Positions 7,846-16,549 of a stretch of DNA of 64,000 nt are shown here, piece by piece. Origin of the DNA: Burkholderiales bacterium RIFCSPLOWO2_12_FULL_61_40 (GTDB lineage: Bacteria > Pseudomonadota > Gammaproteobacteria > Burkholderiales > Burkholderiaceae_C). Position 1 is the stretch's first letter. Each line of letters opens with the position of its first letter. A program made the translations under genes and the position numbers. Under the pieces are notes generated by a model. The model had not been told where the DNA came from, ran no database searches, and saw only the letters and a program-made list of their open reading frames with translations. The stretch lies in the NCBI GenBank assembly GCA_001770935.1, contig MESI01000018.1, positions 1-64,000 of the forward strand, in the 5' to 3' direction.

Positions 7846-9399
7846 TTGAGTGTAGTAAGTGGGGCGCCATTCAAGGGCTCAACCGTTGCAGTGCGCATGA
7901 CCGGTATCAGCAAGCGATTTGGCGCGGTCGCCGCCAACGCAGACGTCGATTTGTGCGTGCGCGCCGCAACGGTGCACGGCATTGTGGGTGAAAACGGCGC
8001 AGGCAAGAGCACTTTGCTGTCCGTGCTGTACGGCTTCTACCAGGCCGACAGCGGCGCCATTGAGGTGTTCGGCCATCCCGCCACGATTCGCAATGCGGAT
8101 GATGCCATTGCGCAGGGCATTGGCATGGTCCACCAACACTTCATGCTGGTAGATACACTCACCGCCCTGGAAAACGTCATGCTGGGTGCGGAACCCCACT
8201 GGCTGCTGCAACGCGCCGACCGACAGGTGCGCGCCAAATTGGAAACTCTCATGCAGGCTACCGGTTTGCATGTCAAGCTGGATTCCTTGGTCGCAGATTT
8301 GCCGGTAGGTGACCGCCAGCGCCTGGAAATACTCAAAACGCTGTACCGGGGCGCCAAAATTCTTATCCTGGATGAGCCCACTGCGGTGCTCACCCCCCAG
8401 GAGACCGAGCAGCTGTTTGAGGTGCTGCGCCTATTGCGCAAGCAGGGCACCACAGTCTTGCTTATTACGCACAAACTCAAAGAAGTCATGCGGCTGTGCG
8501 ACCATGTCACCGTGATGCGGGCGGGGCGCGTCGTCGATGAATTACCGATTGCACAAGCATCCATCGAAAGCCTGGCAGAGGCCATGGTCGGTCGCAAGGT
8601 ACACATCGGACGTGTAGAGGCCGATGCAAAAACCGCAGGCCCTGTGCTGCTGCAAGCCAAAGGTGTCATCGTCAAAGATGCCATGCATGTGGTGCGGCTG
8701 GCTGGACTGAACCTTGCATTGCGCGCCGGGGAAATTGTGGGGGTTGCTGGCGTTTCCGGAAACGGGCAAAGTGAATTGCTGGATGTTCTCTCTGGACTGC
8801 TCCAGCCCACGGAGGGACACTTGAATCTCGGTGGTCGGGACTTTGATGCCACCCACTGGCTTGATCCGCAAACCGCCCGTGAACTGGGCCTTGCGCACGT
8901 CCCCGAAGACCGGCATGCGCGTGCCATGGTGATGGATTTTCCCGCATGGGAGTCCGCAGCCTTGGGCTATGACGGCCTGCCCGAGTATTCAACCCTGGGT
9001 TGGTTGGCCCAGGACCATATGCGCCAGGCGACAGCGGACATGATGGAGCGGTTTGATGTGCGCCCGCGCGACGTGGAGTTGGTGAGCAGCAAATTCTCCG
9101 GTGGCAATCAACAGAAGCTGGTGTTGGCACGCGAACTGGGGCAGGCGCCAAAGGTCCTGCTGGTGGGGCAACCGACCCGAGGGGTCGATATTGGAGCCAT
9201 CGAATTTATCTATTCACAGTTGCGCGCCATGCGGGATGCGGGCTGTGCCGTGCTGGTCGTATCCAGTGAGCTGGACGAAATTTTGGCGCTATCAGACAGG
9301 GTGATTGTGATGAACCAAGGGCGGGTAACCGGTGAGTTGGCGGTTGGCGATTGCACCGAATCGGGCCTGGGCATGTTGATGGTGGGGGAGGGGGAATGA
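7846..9399 (+). CDS. Nucleoside ABC transporter, double ATP-binding protein
   Basis: This 517-residue protein has two fused ABC ATPase domains, the layout of sugar and nucleoside importers. The N-terminal domain has Walker A GENGAGKSTLL (about residue 49) and Walker B ILILDEPTAVL, with a divergent signature LPVGDRQR. The C-terminal domain has a degenerate Walker A (GVSGNGQSELL) but an intact signature FSGGNQQK and LLVGQPTRGVD. This asymmetry is usual for the family. The start is TTG at 7846, supported by TTTGAGGAG seven bases upstream. It overlaps the first permease gene by four bases (ATGA). Confidence 0.93.
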   Translation: MSVVSGAPFKGSTVAVRMTGISKRFGAVAANADVDLCVRAATVHGIVGENGAGKSTLLSVLYGFYQADSGAIEVFGHPATIRNADDAIAQGIGMVHQHFMLVDTLTALENVMLGAEPHWLLQRADRQVRAKLETLMQATGLHVKLDSLVADLPVGDRQRLEILKTLYRGAKILILDEPTAVLTPQETEQLFEVLRLLRKQGTTVLLITHKLKEVMRLCDHVTVMRAGRVVDELPIAQASIESLAEAMVGRKVHIGRVEADAKTAGPVLLQAKGVIVKDAMHVVRLAGLNLALRAGEIVGVAGVSGNGQSELLDVLSGLLQPTEGHLNLGGRDFDATHWLDPQTARELGLAHVPEDRHARAMVMDFPAWESAALGYDGLPEYSTLGWLAQDHMRQATADMMERFDVRPRDVELVSSKFSGGNQQKLVLARELGQAPKVLLVGQPTRGVDIGAIEFIYSQLRAMRDAGCAVLVVSSELDEILALSDRVIVMNQGRVTGELAVGDCTESGLGMLMVGEGE

Positions 9400-10541
9400 A
9401 TACTTCTCACGCGTTGCCACGCTGGGCGGACTTGGTTTTGCTCCCCATCGTATGCCTGGGCGTTGCGCTTTTGGTGGCCGCGGCAGTGGTGGCCATGGTG
9501 GGACAAAATCCGGCCGAAGTGATCATGGTGCTGATCCAGGGCGCATTTGGATCTGCCCGTGGCTTGAGCTATACCCTCTACTACGCAACCACTTTTATCT
9601 TTACCGGACTGGCCGTGGCCGTGGCTTTTCATGGGGGCCTGTTCAATATTGGCGGCGAAGGCCAGGCGATCATGGGTGGATTGGGTACTGGCCTGGTGGC
9701 GCTGTGGTTTTCTGCAACGCTCCCCGCCTGGGTCATGCTGCCGCTCATGCTGCTCGCTGGCGCGTTGTTCGGGCTGGCCTGGGCTGCTGTTCCTGCCTGT
9801 TTGCAGGCCTACCGTGGCAGCCATGTGGTGATTACCACCATCATGTTCAACTTCATTGCAAGCACCTTGTTGGTCTATCTGTTGGTCAACCACTTGCGAC
9901 CTGCGGGGACGATGTCCGTGGAAAGTGTGGCGTTTTCCGAATCGGCAAAACTTCCCGATATGCGTACCGCCATGGCCTGGGTTGGTATTGACTGGCCGAC
10001 TTCCCCGCTGAATGTCAGTCTGTTCCTGGCCCTGCTGGCAGCATTGGCGGTCTACTTGTACCTGTGGCGAACCCGCGGCGGCTACCATTTGCGGGCGGTT
10101 GGTTCCAGCCCAGGTGCGGCCGAGTACGCGGGCATCAACTCACGCCATCAAATCGTGATCGGCATGTCCATTTCCGGTGCATTGGCTGGCATGGTTGGCA
10201 TGAATGAAATTGCCGGGGTCAATGGGCGGCTTTTGCTGGAGTTTGTGAGTGGTGCCGGTTTTACCGGAATTGCGGTGGCTTTGATGGGCCGAAATCACCC
10301 ATTTGGAATTATTCTTGCCAGTATCTTGTTTGGCGCCCTGTTTCAGGGTGGGGCAGAGGTTGCTTTTGAGGTGCGCGGATTCAGCCGCGACATGGTCATC
10401 ATGCTGCAAGGTTTTATCGTGCTGTTCTCGGGGGCGATGGTTTATGTCATTGCGCCCAGGCTGGCCTGGATACTCGCATTCGCGAATCGCCTGTTTCACC
10501 AAAGTACGCAATCCTCCAAGTCAGGAGCCACCCATGGATGA
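9396..10541 (+). CDS. Nucleoside ABC transporter permease 1
   Basis: This 381-residue inner-membrane permease of the BPD_transp_2 (Nup/YufP-like) family has about eight to ten hydrophobic segments. The motif GGLFNIGGEGQAIMGG near residue 83 is diagnostic for the larger permease of BMP-type importers. A later block, GAGFTGIAVALMGRNHPFG, marks the conserved cytoplasmic region. The ATG at 9396 overlaps the ATPase stop and follows GGGGGAGGGG. It overlaps the second permease start by eight bases, indicating translational coupling. Confidence 0.93.
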   Translation: MNTSHALPRWADLVLLPIVCLGVALLVAAAVVAMVGQNPAEVIMVLIQGAFGSARGLSYTLYYATTFIFTGLAVAVAFHGGLFNIGGEGQAIMGGLGTGLVALWFSATLPAWVMLPLMLLAGALFGLAWAAVPACLQAYRGSHVVITTIMFNFIASTLLVYLLVNHLRPAGTMSVESVAFSESAKLPDMRTAMAWVGIDWPTSPLNVSLFLALLAALAVYLYLWRTRGGYHLRAVGSSPGAAEYAGINSRHQIVIGMSISGALAGMVGMNEIAGVNGRLLLEFVSGAGFTGIAVALMGRNHPFGIILASILFGALFQGGAEVAFEVRGFSRDMVIMLQGFIVLFSGAMVYVIAPRLAWILAFANRLFHQSTQSSKSGATHG

Positions 10542-11502
10542 AGCGCTGTTGGGGGCATTGCTCGCATCCACCCTGCGGGTGTCCACTCCTTTGATTTTTT
10601 GTGCTTTGGCCGGATTGATGTCGGAGCGCTCCGGGGTCGTCGATATCGGCCTGGAGGGAAAAATGCTTTTTGCCGCTTTTGCGGCGGGTGCAGCTGGCGC
10701 AGTGTATGGTTCCACCACTGTGGCACTGCTGGTGGCCATGGTGGTGGCGATCGCTTTGTCGTGGATGCATGGGCTGGCCTGTGTCAGCCATCGGGGAGAT
10801 CAGGTGGTCTCGGGCGTGGCCATCAACATCATTGCGGCCGGCATGACCGTGGTGCTGGGAATTGCCTGGTTTGCGCAAGGTGGGCAGACGCCGCCGGTGT
10901 CAGCGCAGGTGCGTATTCAACCGCTGTTTCCAGAAATCGCGGCGGCGGCAAAAGACATTCCCGTCGTGGGGGGCATAGTGGGCGATGGCTTGCTCAGCCA
11001 CAACGCCATGGTTTATCTGGCGTTGGTGCTGGTCCCCTCCATTTGGTGGCTGCTCTTTCGGACACGGTTTGGCCTTCGGCTTCGCGCAGTGGGCGAGAAC
11101 CCCCAGATGGTGGATGCGGCCGGTGTTTCTGTCACCCGACTGCGGTACACCGCGCTGACTCTGAATGGCATGTTGTGCGGTTTGGCGGGCAGCTATTTGG
11201 TCTTGGCCCAGAGCGCCAGTTTCTCTGCCAACATGACAGCCGGTCGGGGGTTCATGGCATTGGCAGCCCTGATTTTTGGCCGTTGGCATCCGGTAAACGC
11301 CTTATGGGCTTGTTTGCTGTTTGGATTCCTGGATGCAACGGCCATACGTTTGCAAGGAGTGCACCTTCCTGGCGTCGGTGAGGTTCCGGTGCAGGCGATC
11401 CAGGCCATGCCCTACATTCTGACCGTGGTGTTGCTTGCAGGCTTCATTGGCAAAGCGGTGGCACCCCAGGCATTGGGTAAACCTTATTTGAAAGAGCGCT
11501 GA
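10534..11502 (+). CDS. Nucleoside ABC transporter permease 2
   Basis: This 322-residue polytopic permease is the shorter partner of the importer (YufQ-like). Near the N-terminus it has FCALAGLMSERSGVVDIGLEGKML, the second-permease signature of BMP-type systems. Further on are VSGVAINIIAAGMT and a C-terminal GRGFMALAALIFGRWHP. The ATG at 10534 has AGGAG seven bases ahead and lies inside the end of permease 1; the frame is open further upstream, but that part matches no family. The stop at 11502 precedes the next GTG start by one base. Confidence 0.93.
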   Translation: MDEALLGALLASTLRVSTPLIFCALAGLMSERSGVVDIGLEGKMLFAAFAAGAAGAVYGSTTVALLVAMVVAIALSWMHGLACVSHRGDQVVSGVAINIIAAGMTVVLGIAWFAQGGQTPPVSAQVRIQPLFPEIAAAAKDIPVVGGIVGDGLLSHNAMVYLALVLVPSIWWLLFRTRFGLRLRAVGENPQMVDAAGVSVTRLRYTALTLNGMLCGLAGSYLVLAQSASFSANMTAGRGFMALAALIFGRWHPVNALWACLLFGFLDATAIRLQGVHLPGVGEVPVQAIQAMPYILTVVLLAGFIGKAVAPQALGKPYLKER

Positions 11503-11503
11503 C

Positions 11504-12241
11504 GTGGTACCCAGCATTGGCGTCAAGGTGGTGGGCTTCAGCGAAGCGGAGCGGCATTCGCTGAACACGCTGTTTCGCCTTTCTGCCCACAACAATACCG
11601 CGTATGCCCTGTGGACACCGGAAGGGGCATGTGCCCCCCATGTGGCACTGATTGATACAGACTGCTATGAAGCGGGCCTGGAAGTAGCGTCCCCACGATT
11701 CAACGCCAATCTGAAATTGATCTGTGTCGGTGCGCGCACGGTGGAAAATGCCTGGCGATCACTTCAACGTCCGGTGGACTGGGGTGCGTTGCTGCAGACC
11801 CTGGACGCGCTTTTCGAATCGCAAGCGGACGTGGACATCGACCTGGGGATGGAAGAGCCTGTCGATAAGACAGCACCACCCGGCATCAAAGTTTCGCTGC
11901 TGGTGGGCATGAGCCGGGAAGACAGTCTGTACTTGCGTGCCAGGCTGGCTCTGGCCGGTTTGACCGAGGTAGATGAATCTCCAAGTATTGTGGACGCTGG
12001 CAAACAAGTTGCGCAGCGCCACTACGACTTGGTCATCATAGGCATGGGAGTGTCTGATGCGGACCCTTGGGCGCTGGTGCAATCACTCAAAGAAATGCCC
12101 ACCCCGGCTGGCTCCGTGATCGTGGCGACAACCGCCCCGTCGTGGCACGCCATGGAGCGTGCAGAACAGCTGGGCTGCACCGGCCTACTGGAAATTCCCT
12201 TCAACCCACGACAGGTGATCGACCTGCTGCAAAAGGTCTAA
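11504..12241 (+). CDS. Receiver-like (pseudo-response-regulator) protein of unknown function
   Basis: This 245-residue protein starts at a GTG one base after the permease stop. Residues 1-105 look like a weak receiver-like fold (KVVGFSE..., PHVALIDTDCYEAG). Residues about 127-245 resemble a second receiver (IKVSLLVGMSREDSLYLRARL..., HYDLVIIGMGVSD..., VIVATTAPSW, LEIPFNPRQVIDLLQKV). In the second domain the expected phospho-acceptor Asp position reads VIIGMG, so it is unlikely to be phosphorylated normally. No output domain or membrane segment is seen. Its tight linkage to the nucleoside importer suggests a regulatory or accessory role, but nothing more specific is supported. Confidence 0.7.
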   Translation: MVPSIGVKVVGFSEAERHSLNTLFRLSAHNNTAYALWTPEGACAPHVALIDTDCYEAGLEVASPRFNANLKLICVGARTVENAWRSLQRPVDWGALLQTLDALFESQADVDIDLGMEEPVDKTAPPGIKVSLLVGMSREDSLYLRARLALAGLTEVDESPSIVDAGKQVAQRHYDLVIIGMGVSDADPWALVQSLKEMPTPAGSVIVATTAPSWHAMERAEQLGCTGLLEIPFNPRQVIDLLQKV

Positions 12242-12247
12242 ATCTCG

Positions 12248-12520
12248 TCAGGCAGTTGGTGGCACGTAGCCTTGGGCGGCGTCTGCACCGTCTCCAAAAA
12301 AGTGGTTTTCCATTTGCCGGGCCAGATATTGCCGAGCACGGGCATCGGCCAGATTCAGGCGATTCTCATTCACCAGCATGGTTTGGTGCTTGAGCCAGGC
12401 GGCCCATGCTTCCTTGCTGACATTTTCCCAAATGCGCTTGCCCAGCTCGCCAGGATAGGGCGGAAAGTCCAGTCCTTCGGCTTCTTTGTCCAGCTTGATA
12501 CATTTGACGGTGCGTGCCAT
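12248..12520 (-). CDS. yggX: Oxidative damage protection / Fe(2+)-trafficking protein YggX
   Basis: This 90-residue cytoplasmic protein has the YggX family layout. It starts [21 protein letters not shown] with the conserved Cys7, followed by [22 protein letters not shown] and [18 protein letters not shown]. The protein is thought to protect Fe-S clusters from oxidation and to handle labile iron. It converges on the receiver-like gene with a six-base gap and is transcribed from the region shared with dsbB. Confidence 0.96.
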   Translation of the reverse strand: MARTVKCIKLDKEAEGLDFPPYPGELGKRIWENVSKEAWAAWLKHQTMLVNENRLNLADARARQYLARQMENHFFGDGADAAQGYVPPTA

Positions 12521-12721
12521 GAATAACCTTTAGATGAAAAGTGATCTGTTTTTGAAGACGAAACCTTCGATCTTATTCATTTTAGAGGCATACCACGCTT
12601 ACCCGCATGAGTAAGCTTGACGGCCGTTTGCCTTTGTTTGGAACTTAGCCGACACAAGGCACTCCATGTACCGGTGTGGAACGGTTGCTTTTTACACAAA
12701 ATATTTAAAAGGAACGAGATT

Positions 12722-13231
12722 TTGAACTTGGTAATTGATTGGCTGGACCATGCACCCCGGCGTGTACTGGTGTTGATGAGCCTGGCCTGTGTGGCCTTGT
12801 TGGTGTTTGGCATGTACTTGCAGCACGTCGTTGGCCTGGAGCCGTGTCCGATGTGCATAGTGCAACGTTATGCTCTTGTTTTGATAGCTGCTTGCGCAGC
12901 ATTGGCGGGGACTACCGGCAAAAAAGGCTTACAAATTGCCGGGAGTTCAGTATTGCTGCTGTTGGCCGGGGCTGGGGCTTTTGTAGCCGCACGCCAGAGT
13001 TGGCTGCAATGGTACCCGCCGGAGGTTGTTTCGTGCGGGCGCGATCTGTACGGCATGATTGAAACCTTTCCGCTGCAGCGACTTGTCCCCATGATATTCC
13101 GTGGAAGCGGCGATTGCACCAAGGTCGATTGGACCTTTTTAGGCGGTTCTATCGCCAATTGGTCTTTCCTTTGGTTTTGCGCCCTGGGCGGGGTGGCGTT
13201 GGCTTTGATCTGGCGCCAACGCAGACGCTGA
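12722..13231 (+). CDS. dsbB: Disulfide bond formation protein DsbB
   Basis: This 169-residue inner-membrane quinone reductase reoxidises DsbA. The first periplasmic redox pair is C42-P-M-C45 (LEPCPMCIVQRY); the second pair is C105 (VVSCGRD) and C132 (GDCTKVDW). Four hydrophobic helices are evident. No ATG fits; TTG at 12722 follows AAAAGGAACG at good spacing and gives the right length. The codons for residues 50-59, in the second helix, coincide with a copy of a dispersed repeat (12871-12900) without changing the hydrophobic character. Confidence 0.94.
   Translation: MNLVIDWLDHAPRRVLVLMSLACVALLVFGMYLQHVVGLEPCPMCIVQRYALVLIAACAALAGTTGKKGLQIAGSSVLLLLAGAGAFVAARQSWLQWYPPEVVSCGRDLYGMIETFPLQRLVPMIFRGSGDCTKVDWTFLGGSIANWSFLWFCALGGVALALIWRQRRR
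12871..12900 (+). repeat. Dispersed hairpin repeat, copy 1 (inside dsbB)
   Basis: The stretch reads TGCTCTTGTTTTGATAGC then TGCTTGCGCA. It matches the 5' hairpin and CGCA core of the repeat also found at 23583, 32122, 42081, 53666 and 57946. The left arm is imperfect (GCTCT instead of GCTAT). It is read in frame as part of a DsbB membrane helix. Confidence 0.55.
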
Positions 13232-13420
13232 ACGTCAACGTCAACGTCTTCAGGACAGTCGGGCACTCCGCGCAGCCGAAATGAGGCAAGGGTTATCCCG
13301 AGGGGTAGTGATATGACCGCCTTGGCATACAGCTTTTTTTGAAATTCAACGAATGGCAACAAACAATTGCTCTGAGTGTTGGTGCACAATGTTTCGATGA
13401 ATAACGAGAAGGTGTTGGGT

Positions 13421-15181
13421 ATGCCTACTGACTCAGATACGCTTCACTTCCTGGATGACGAATGCGACGGAGGGGCATCCAAAGAGTTGGTTTGGCGCTT
13501 GATGGTGATTGACGACGAGCCCGATGTCCATCGGGCGACAACATTCGCCTTGGCCGGAGTCAAAATTCTTGGGCGTTCTCTGCAGTTTTTGCATGCTTAC
13601 TCTGCAGCTGAGGCAACGCAGCTGCTGCGTACGGAAAAAGACGTGGCCGTTGTACTGCTCGACGTGGTGATGGAGCGCGAGGATGCCGGACTGGCCTTGG
13701 TTAAAACCATTCGGCAGGATTTCAAGCTGACCGAATTGCGCATCATCTTGCGCACCGGTCAACCCGGATATGCCCCGGAAATCGAGACTATCCACGATTT
13801 CGATATCAACGATTACAAGACCAAATCGGAACTGACCCGCACCAAACTGTATGCCACCGTGACTGCGGCGCTGCGTGCCTACCAGCAAATTCGGGAGTTG
13901 GACGAGCTGGCGTTTTATGACCGGCTGTCACGGTTGCCGAATCGCAACAAGTTCATTGATTTGAGCGACGAACGTTTGGAGTCGGGCAACTTTCTGGATG
14001 ACGCCATTGCGATCTTGGACATTGACGATTTTTCCGAGATCAACGATGCACTGGGTCACCAACAGGGTGATCGCTTGTTGCAGTCGGTAGCCGAACGGCT
14101 CAAATCCGAACTGGGTTCTGATGTCATATTGGCCCGTATTGGCAGTGACACGTTCGGGTTGATGGGGTCAACCCAGAGGATGGAGCCTTTGCGGGTGCTT
14201 TCTCTCTTTCGTGAGCCCTTTTGGGTCCATGATGACTCCATGGTGGTTACTGCAACCATGGGGGTGACCAAATCCTTGGGGGCAGGCGTCACTGGGCGGG
14301 ACGCGTTGAAGGATGCCAACATTGCCCTCAAACGCGCCAAAAAGAGTCGGCGCGGTAGCTATGTGATGTACTCCACGGAAATGGGAACCGATATCCGTGA
14401 GCGGGTCCGCCTGCTGCAAAATCTGCGCAGTGCCGTAGAAAGTGAACGCCTGTTTGTGGTGTACCAGCCTCAGGTGAATTTGAAAACAGGCGCAGTGGTG
14501 GGCGTAGAGGCACTGATTCGATGGAAAAAAGAGGACGGCTCCTTCGTTCCCCCTGACCGTTTCATCCCTTTAGCCGAAGCATCCGGCATGATTGTGGCCA
14601 TTGGAGATTGGGTGTTACGCGTGGCATGCGACGAATTGGTACGTTTTCAAGCCCTTGGTTTGCCCAATCTGCGCATGTCCGTCAACGTGTCGCAAATTCA
14701 ATTTCGACACCCCGACTTCCTTGAAAAATTGCGAGTCGCCTTGCTTGAAACGGGTACCAACCCCAAGTACCTTGAGTTGGAGATCACGGAATCAGTGGCC
14801 ATGGAAGATGCTGACTTCATGCTCGAAACACTGCACAAAGTCCGTGAATTGGGTATTTCCATTGCCATCGACGACTTTGGAACAGGGTATTCTTCTCTCA
14901 GCCACCTTCGGCAACTCCCCATCGACCGCCTCAAGATTGACCGAGCCTTTGTGACTGAGCTCAATCAACAGGTATCGGGCGGACATATCGCAGCGATGGT
15001 GGTCGAGCTGGGCCGCAATCTCAACCTGACCGTGATTGCCGAAGGCATCGAAGACGACGGTCAGGCCCAGACCTTGCTGGGCTTGGGCTGCCATGAAGGG
15101 CAGGGTTATCTGTATGCCACACCTCTGTTGCCCCAACAGTTTAAAGAGTGGTATCAAGCCCGGATTGCAAAAGTTCCCTGA
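13421..15181 (+). CDS. Response regulator with GGDEF and EAL domains (c-di-GMP phosphodiesterase)
   Basis: This 586-residue protein has three domains. A receiver covers residues about 25-145 (LMVIDDEPD, phospho-acceptor D81 in VVLLDVVM). A GGDEF domain covers about 160-325, with the active-site motif degenerated to GSDTF, so cyclase activity is unlikely. An EAL domain covers about 340-580 and is intact: VEALIRW, NVSQIQF, ELEITES, DDFGTGYSS, KIDRAF and AEGIED. It should therefore hydrolyse c-di-GMP under phosphorylation control. No histidine kinase is adjacent. The start at 13421 has AGAAGG eight bases ahead; ATG at 13397 is an alternative. Its stop overlaps the next gene by one base. Confidence 0.93.
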   Translation: MPTDSDTLHFLDDECDGGASKELVWRLMVIDDEPDVHRATTFALAGVKILGRSLQFLHAYSAAEATQLLRTEKDVAVVLLDVVMEREDAGLALVKTIRQDFKLTELRIILRTGQPGYAPEIETIHDFDINDYKTKSELTRTKLYATVTAALRAYQQIRELDELAFYDRLSRLPNRNKFIDLSDERLESGNFLDDAIAILDIDDFSEINDALGHQQGDRLLQSVAERLKSELGSDVILARIGSDTFGLMGSTQRMEPLRVLSLFREPFWVHDDSMVVTATMGVTKSLGAGVTGRDALKDANIALKRAKKSRRGSYVMYSTEMGTDIRERVRLLQNLRSAVESERLFVVYQPQVNLKTGAVVGVEALIRWKKEDGSFVPPDRFIPLAEASGMIVAIGDWVLRVACDELVRFQALGLPNLRMSVNVSQIQFRHPDFLEKLRVALLETGTNPKYLELEITESVAMEDADFMLETLHKVRELGISIAIDDFGTGYSSLSHLRQLPIDRLKIDRAFVTELNQQVSGGHIAAMVVELGRNLNLTVIAEGIEDDGQAQTLLGLGCHEGQGYLYATPLLPQQFKEWYQARIAKVP

Positions 15182-16542
15182 TGGAGGACATGCGGTTCAT
15201 GGCCCTTGCACTGGCACAGTGCAAGGCTGCAACATTGGACGGCGAGGTCCCGGTAGGCGCCGTGGTTGTGAAGGACGGGCAGGTCATTGCCACTGGACGC
15301 AATGCGCCCATTTCCCAGCACGACCCCACGGCACATGCGGAAATTGCCGCCCTGCGCGCAGCGGCCAAGGCTTTGGGCAATTACCGACTTGAGGGCTGTG
15401 AACTCTTTGTGACGCTGGAGCCGTGTGCGATGTGTGCGGGTGCCATGTTGCACGCGCGACTGCAGCGCGTCGTATTTGGCGCCTTCGATCCCAAAACCGG
15501 GGCCGCAGGTTCCGTTTTGAATCTGTTTGACAACAATCAACTCAACCATCACACCAAAGTTCTGGGTGGCGTGATGGCGAAGGAATGCGCCCAACCGCTT
15601 CAGGATTTTTTCCGAAGTAAAAGGCAACATGCACATCGCTGCGCCATGCCACTGCGAGAGGATGCCGTCCGGACCCCTGCCACTCGCTTTGAGCATCTTC
15701 CAGATTACCCCTGGGCACCACATTACCTGAGCGATCTTCCAGCTCTGGCGGGCCTTCGGATGCACTACCTGGACGAAGGGCCTGCACAGGCGCCGTTGGT
15801 ATTTCTCTGCCTGCATGGCTACCCAGGTTGGAGCTACCAATACCGAAAGATGCTACCCATCTGGAGTGCTGCTGGCCATCGTGTTGTAGCCCCCGATTTA
15901 ATTGGCTTTGGAAAGAGTGACAAACCCAAGCGAGAAGCTGCCCACACTTTTGAATTTCACCGACAGAGCTTGCTGCAACTCGTCCAGAAATTGGATTTGC
16001 GCAACATCGTTCTGGTGGTTCACGATTGGGGGGGGGTATTGGGTTTAACTTTGCCAATGCATGACCCGGAGCGTTATGTCGGTCTGTTGGCCATGAACAC
16101 GTCGCTGGCTGCCAGCGATGCCCCAGCGGCATCCTCTTTTCAAAATTGGCAGGCACTTTGCACGCAGAATCCCAAACTCAATGCTGGGCGCCTTGTGGCG
16201 ATGGGTGAACCGAACCTGAGCCCCCAGGAGTGTGATGCTTACGACGCCCCCTTTCCAGACGCGGGCCACTGCGCGGCGCTACGGGCTTTTCCGCGCATGG
16301 TGCCACAGTTGGAAAGTGTGCCTGGCGCGCATACAGCGCAACACGCCAGGCAGTTCTTACGCGATGAGTGGAAGGGGAAAAGCCAAGTGTTTCTGACTAC
16401 TTTGGACGCAACAACCGACCCTCTGTGTGAAGATATTCGCCGCTGCCCAAAGCCTGTCAGGGTTGATGGTGCGGGCTATTGGCTTTCAGAAGCCGGAGAG
16501 TTTGTCGCCCAAGCTGCGCTTTCACATTTCACTGCCGGATAA
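15181..16542 (+). CDS. tadA: TadA tRNA adenosine deaminase fused to a haloalkane dehalogenase-like alpha/beta hydrolase
   Basis: This is a single 453-codon frame. Residues 1-150 are TadA, which converts adenosine 34 to inosine in tRNA-Arg(ACG): catalytic H52-A-E54 and zinc ligands C82 and C85 (PCAMCAGAM). Residues about 156-453 are a haloalkane-dehalogenase/epoxide-hydrolase-like domain. Seen there are RTPATRFEHLPDYPW, LHGYPGWSYQYRKM, nucleophile region VVHDWGG (D282) and acid region TTDPL (D413). At the catalytic histidine position the sequence is AGYWLSEAGE (Y433), so the hydrolase domain is probably inactive or altered. An internal ATG at residue 156 could allow separate translation. The start is one base inside the previous stop. 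Confidence 0.9.
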   Translation: MEDMRFMALALAQCKAATLDGEVPVGAVVVKDGQVIATGRNAPISQHDPTAHAEIAALRAAAKALGNYRLEGCELFVTLEPCAMCAGAMLHARLQRVVFGAFDPKTGAAGSVLNLFDNNQLNHHTKVLGGVMAKECAQPLQDFFRSKRQHAHRCAMPLREDAVRTPATRFEHLPDYPWAPHYLSDLPALAGLRMHYLDEGPAQAPLVFLCLHGYPGWSYQYRKMLPIWSAAGHRVVAPDLIGFGKSDKPKREAAHTFEFHRQSLLQLVQKLDLRNIVLVVHDWGGVLGLTLPMHDPERYVGLLAMNTSLAASDAPAASSFQNWQALCTQNPKLNAGRLVAMGEPNLSPQECDAYDAPFPDAGHCAALRAFPRMVPQLESVPGAHTAQHARQFLRDEWKGKSQVFLTTLDATTDPLCEDIRRCPKPVRVDGAGYWLSEAGEFVAQAALSHFTAG

Positions 16543-16549
16543 TCATGCG

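Noticed and set aside
13231-13249. AACGTC tandem repeat after dsbB
   Set aside because: There are only about three short units, with no clear relation to a gene or structure.
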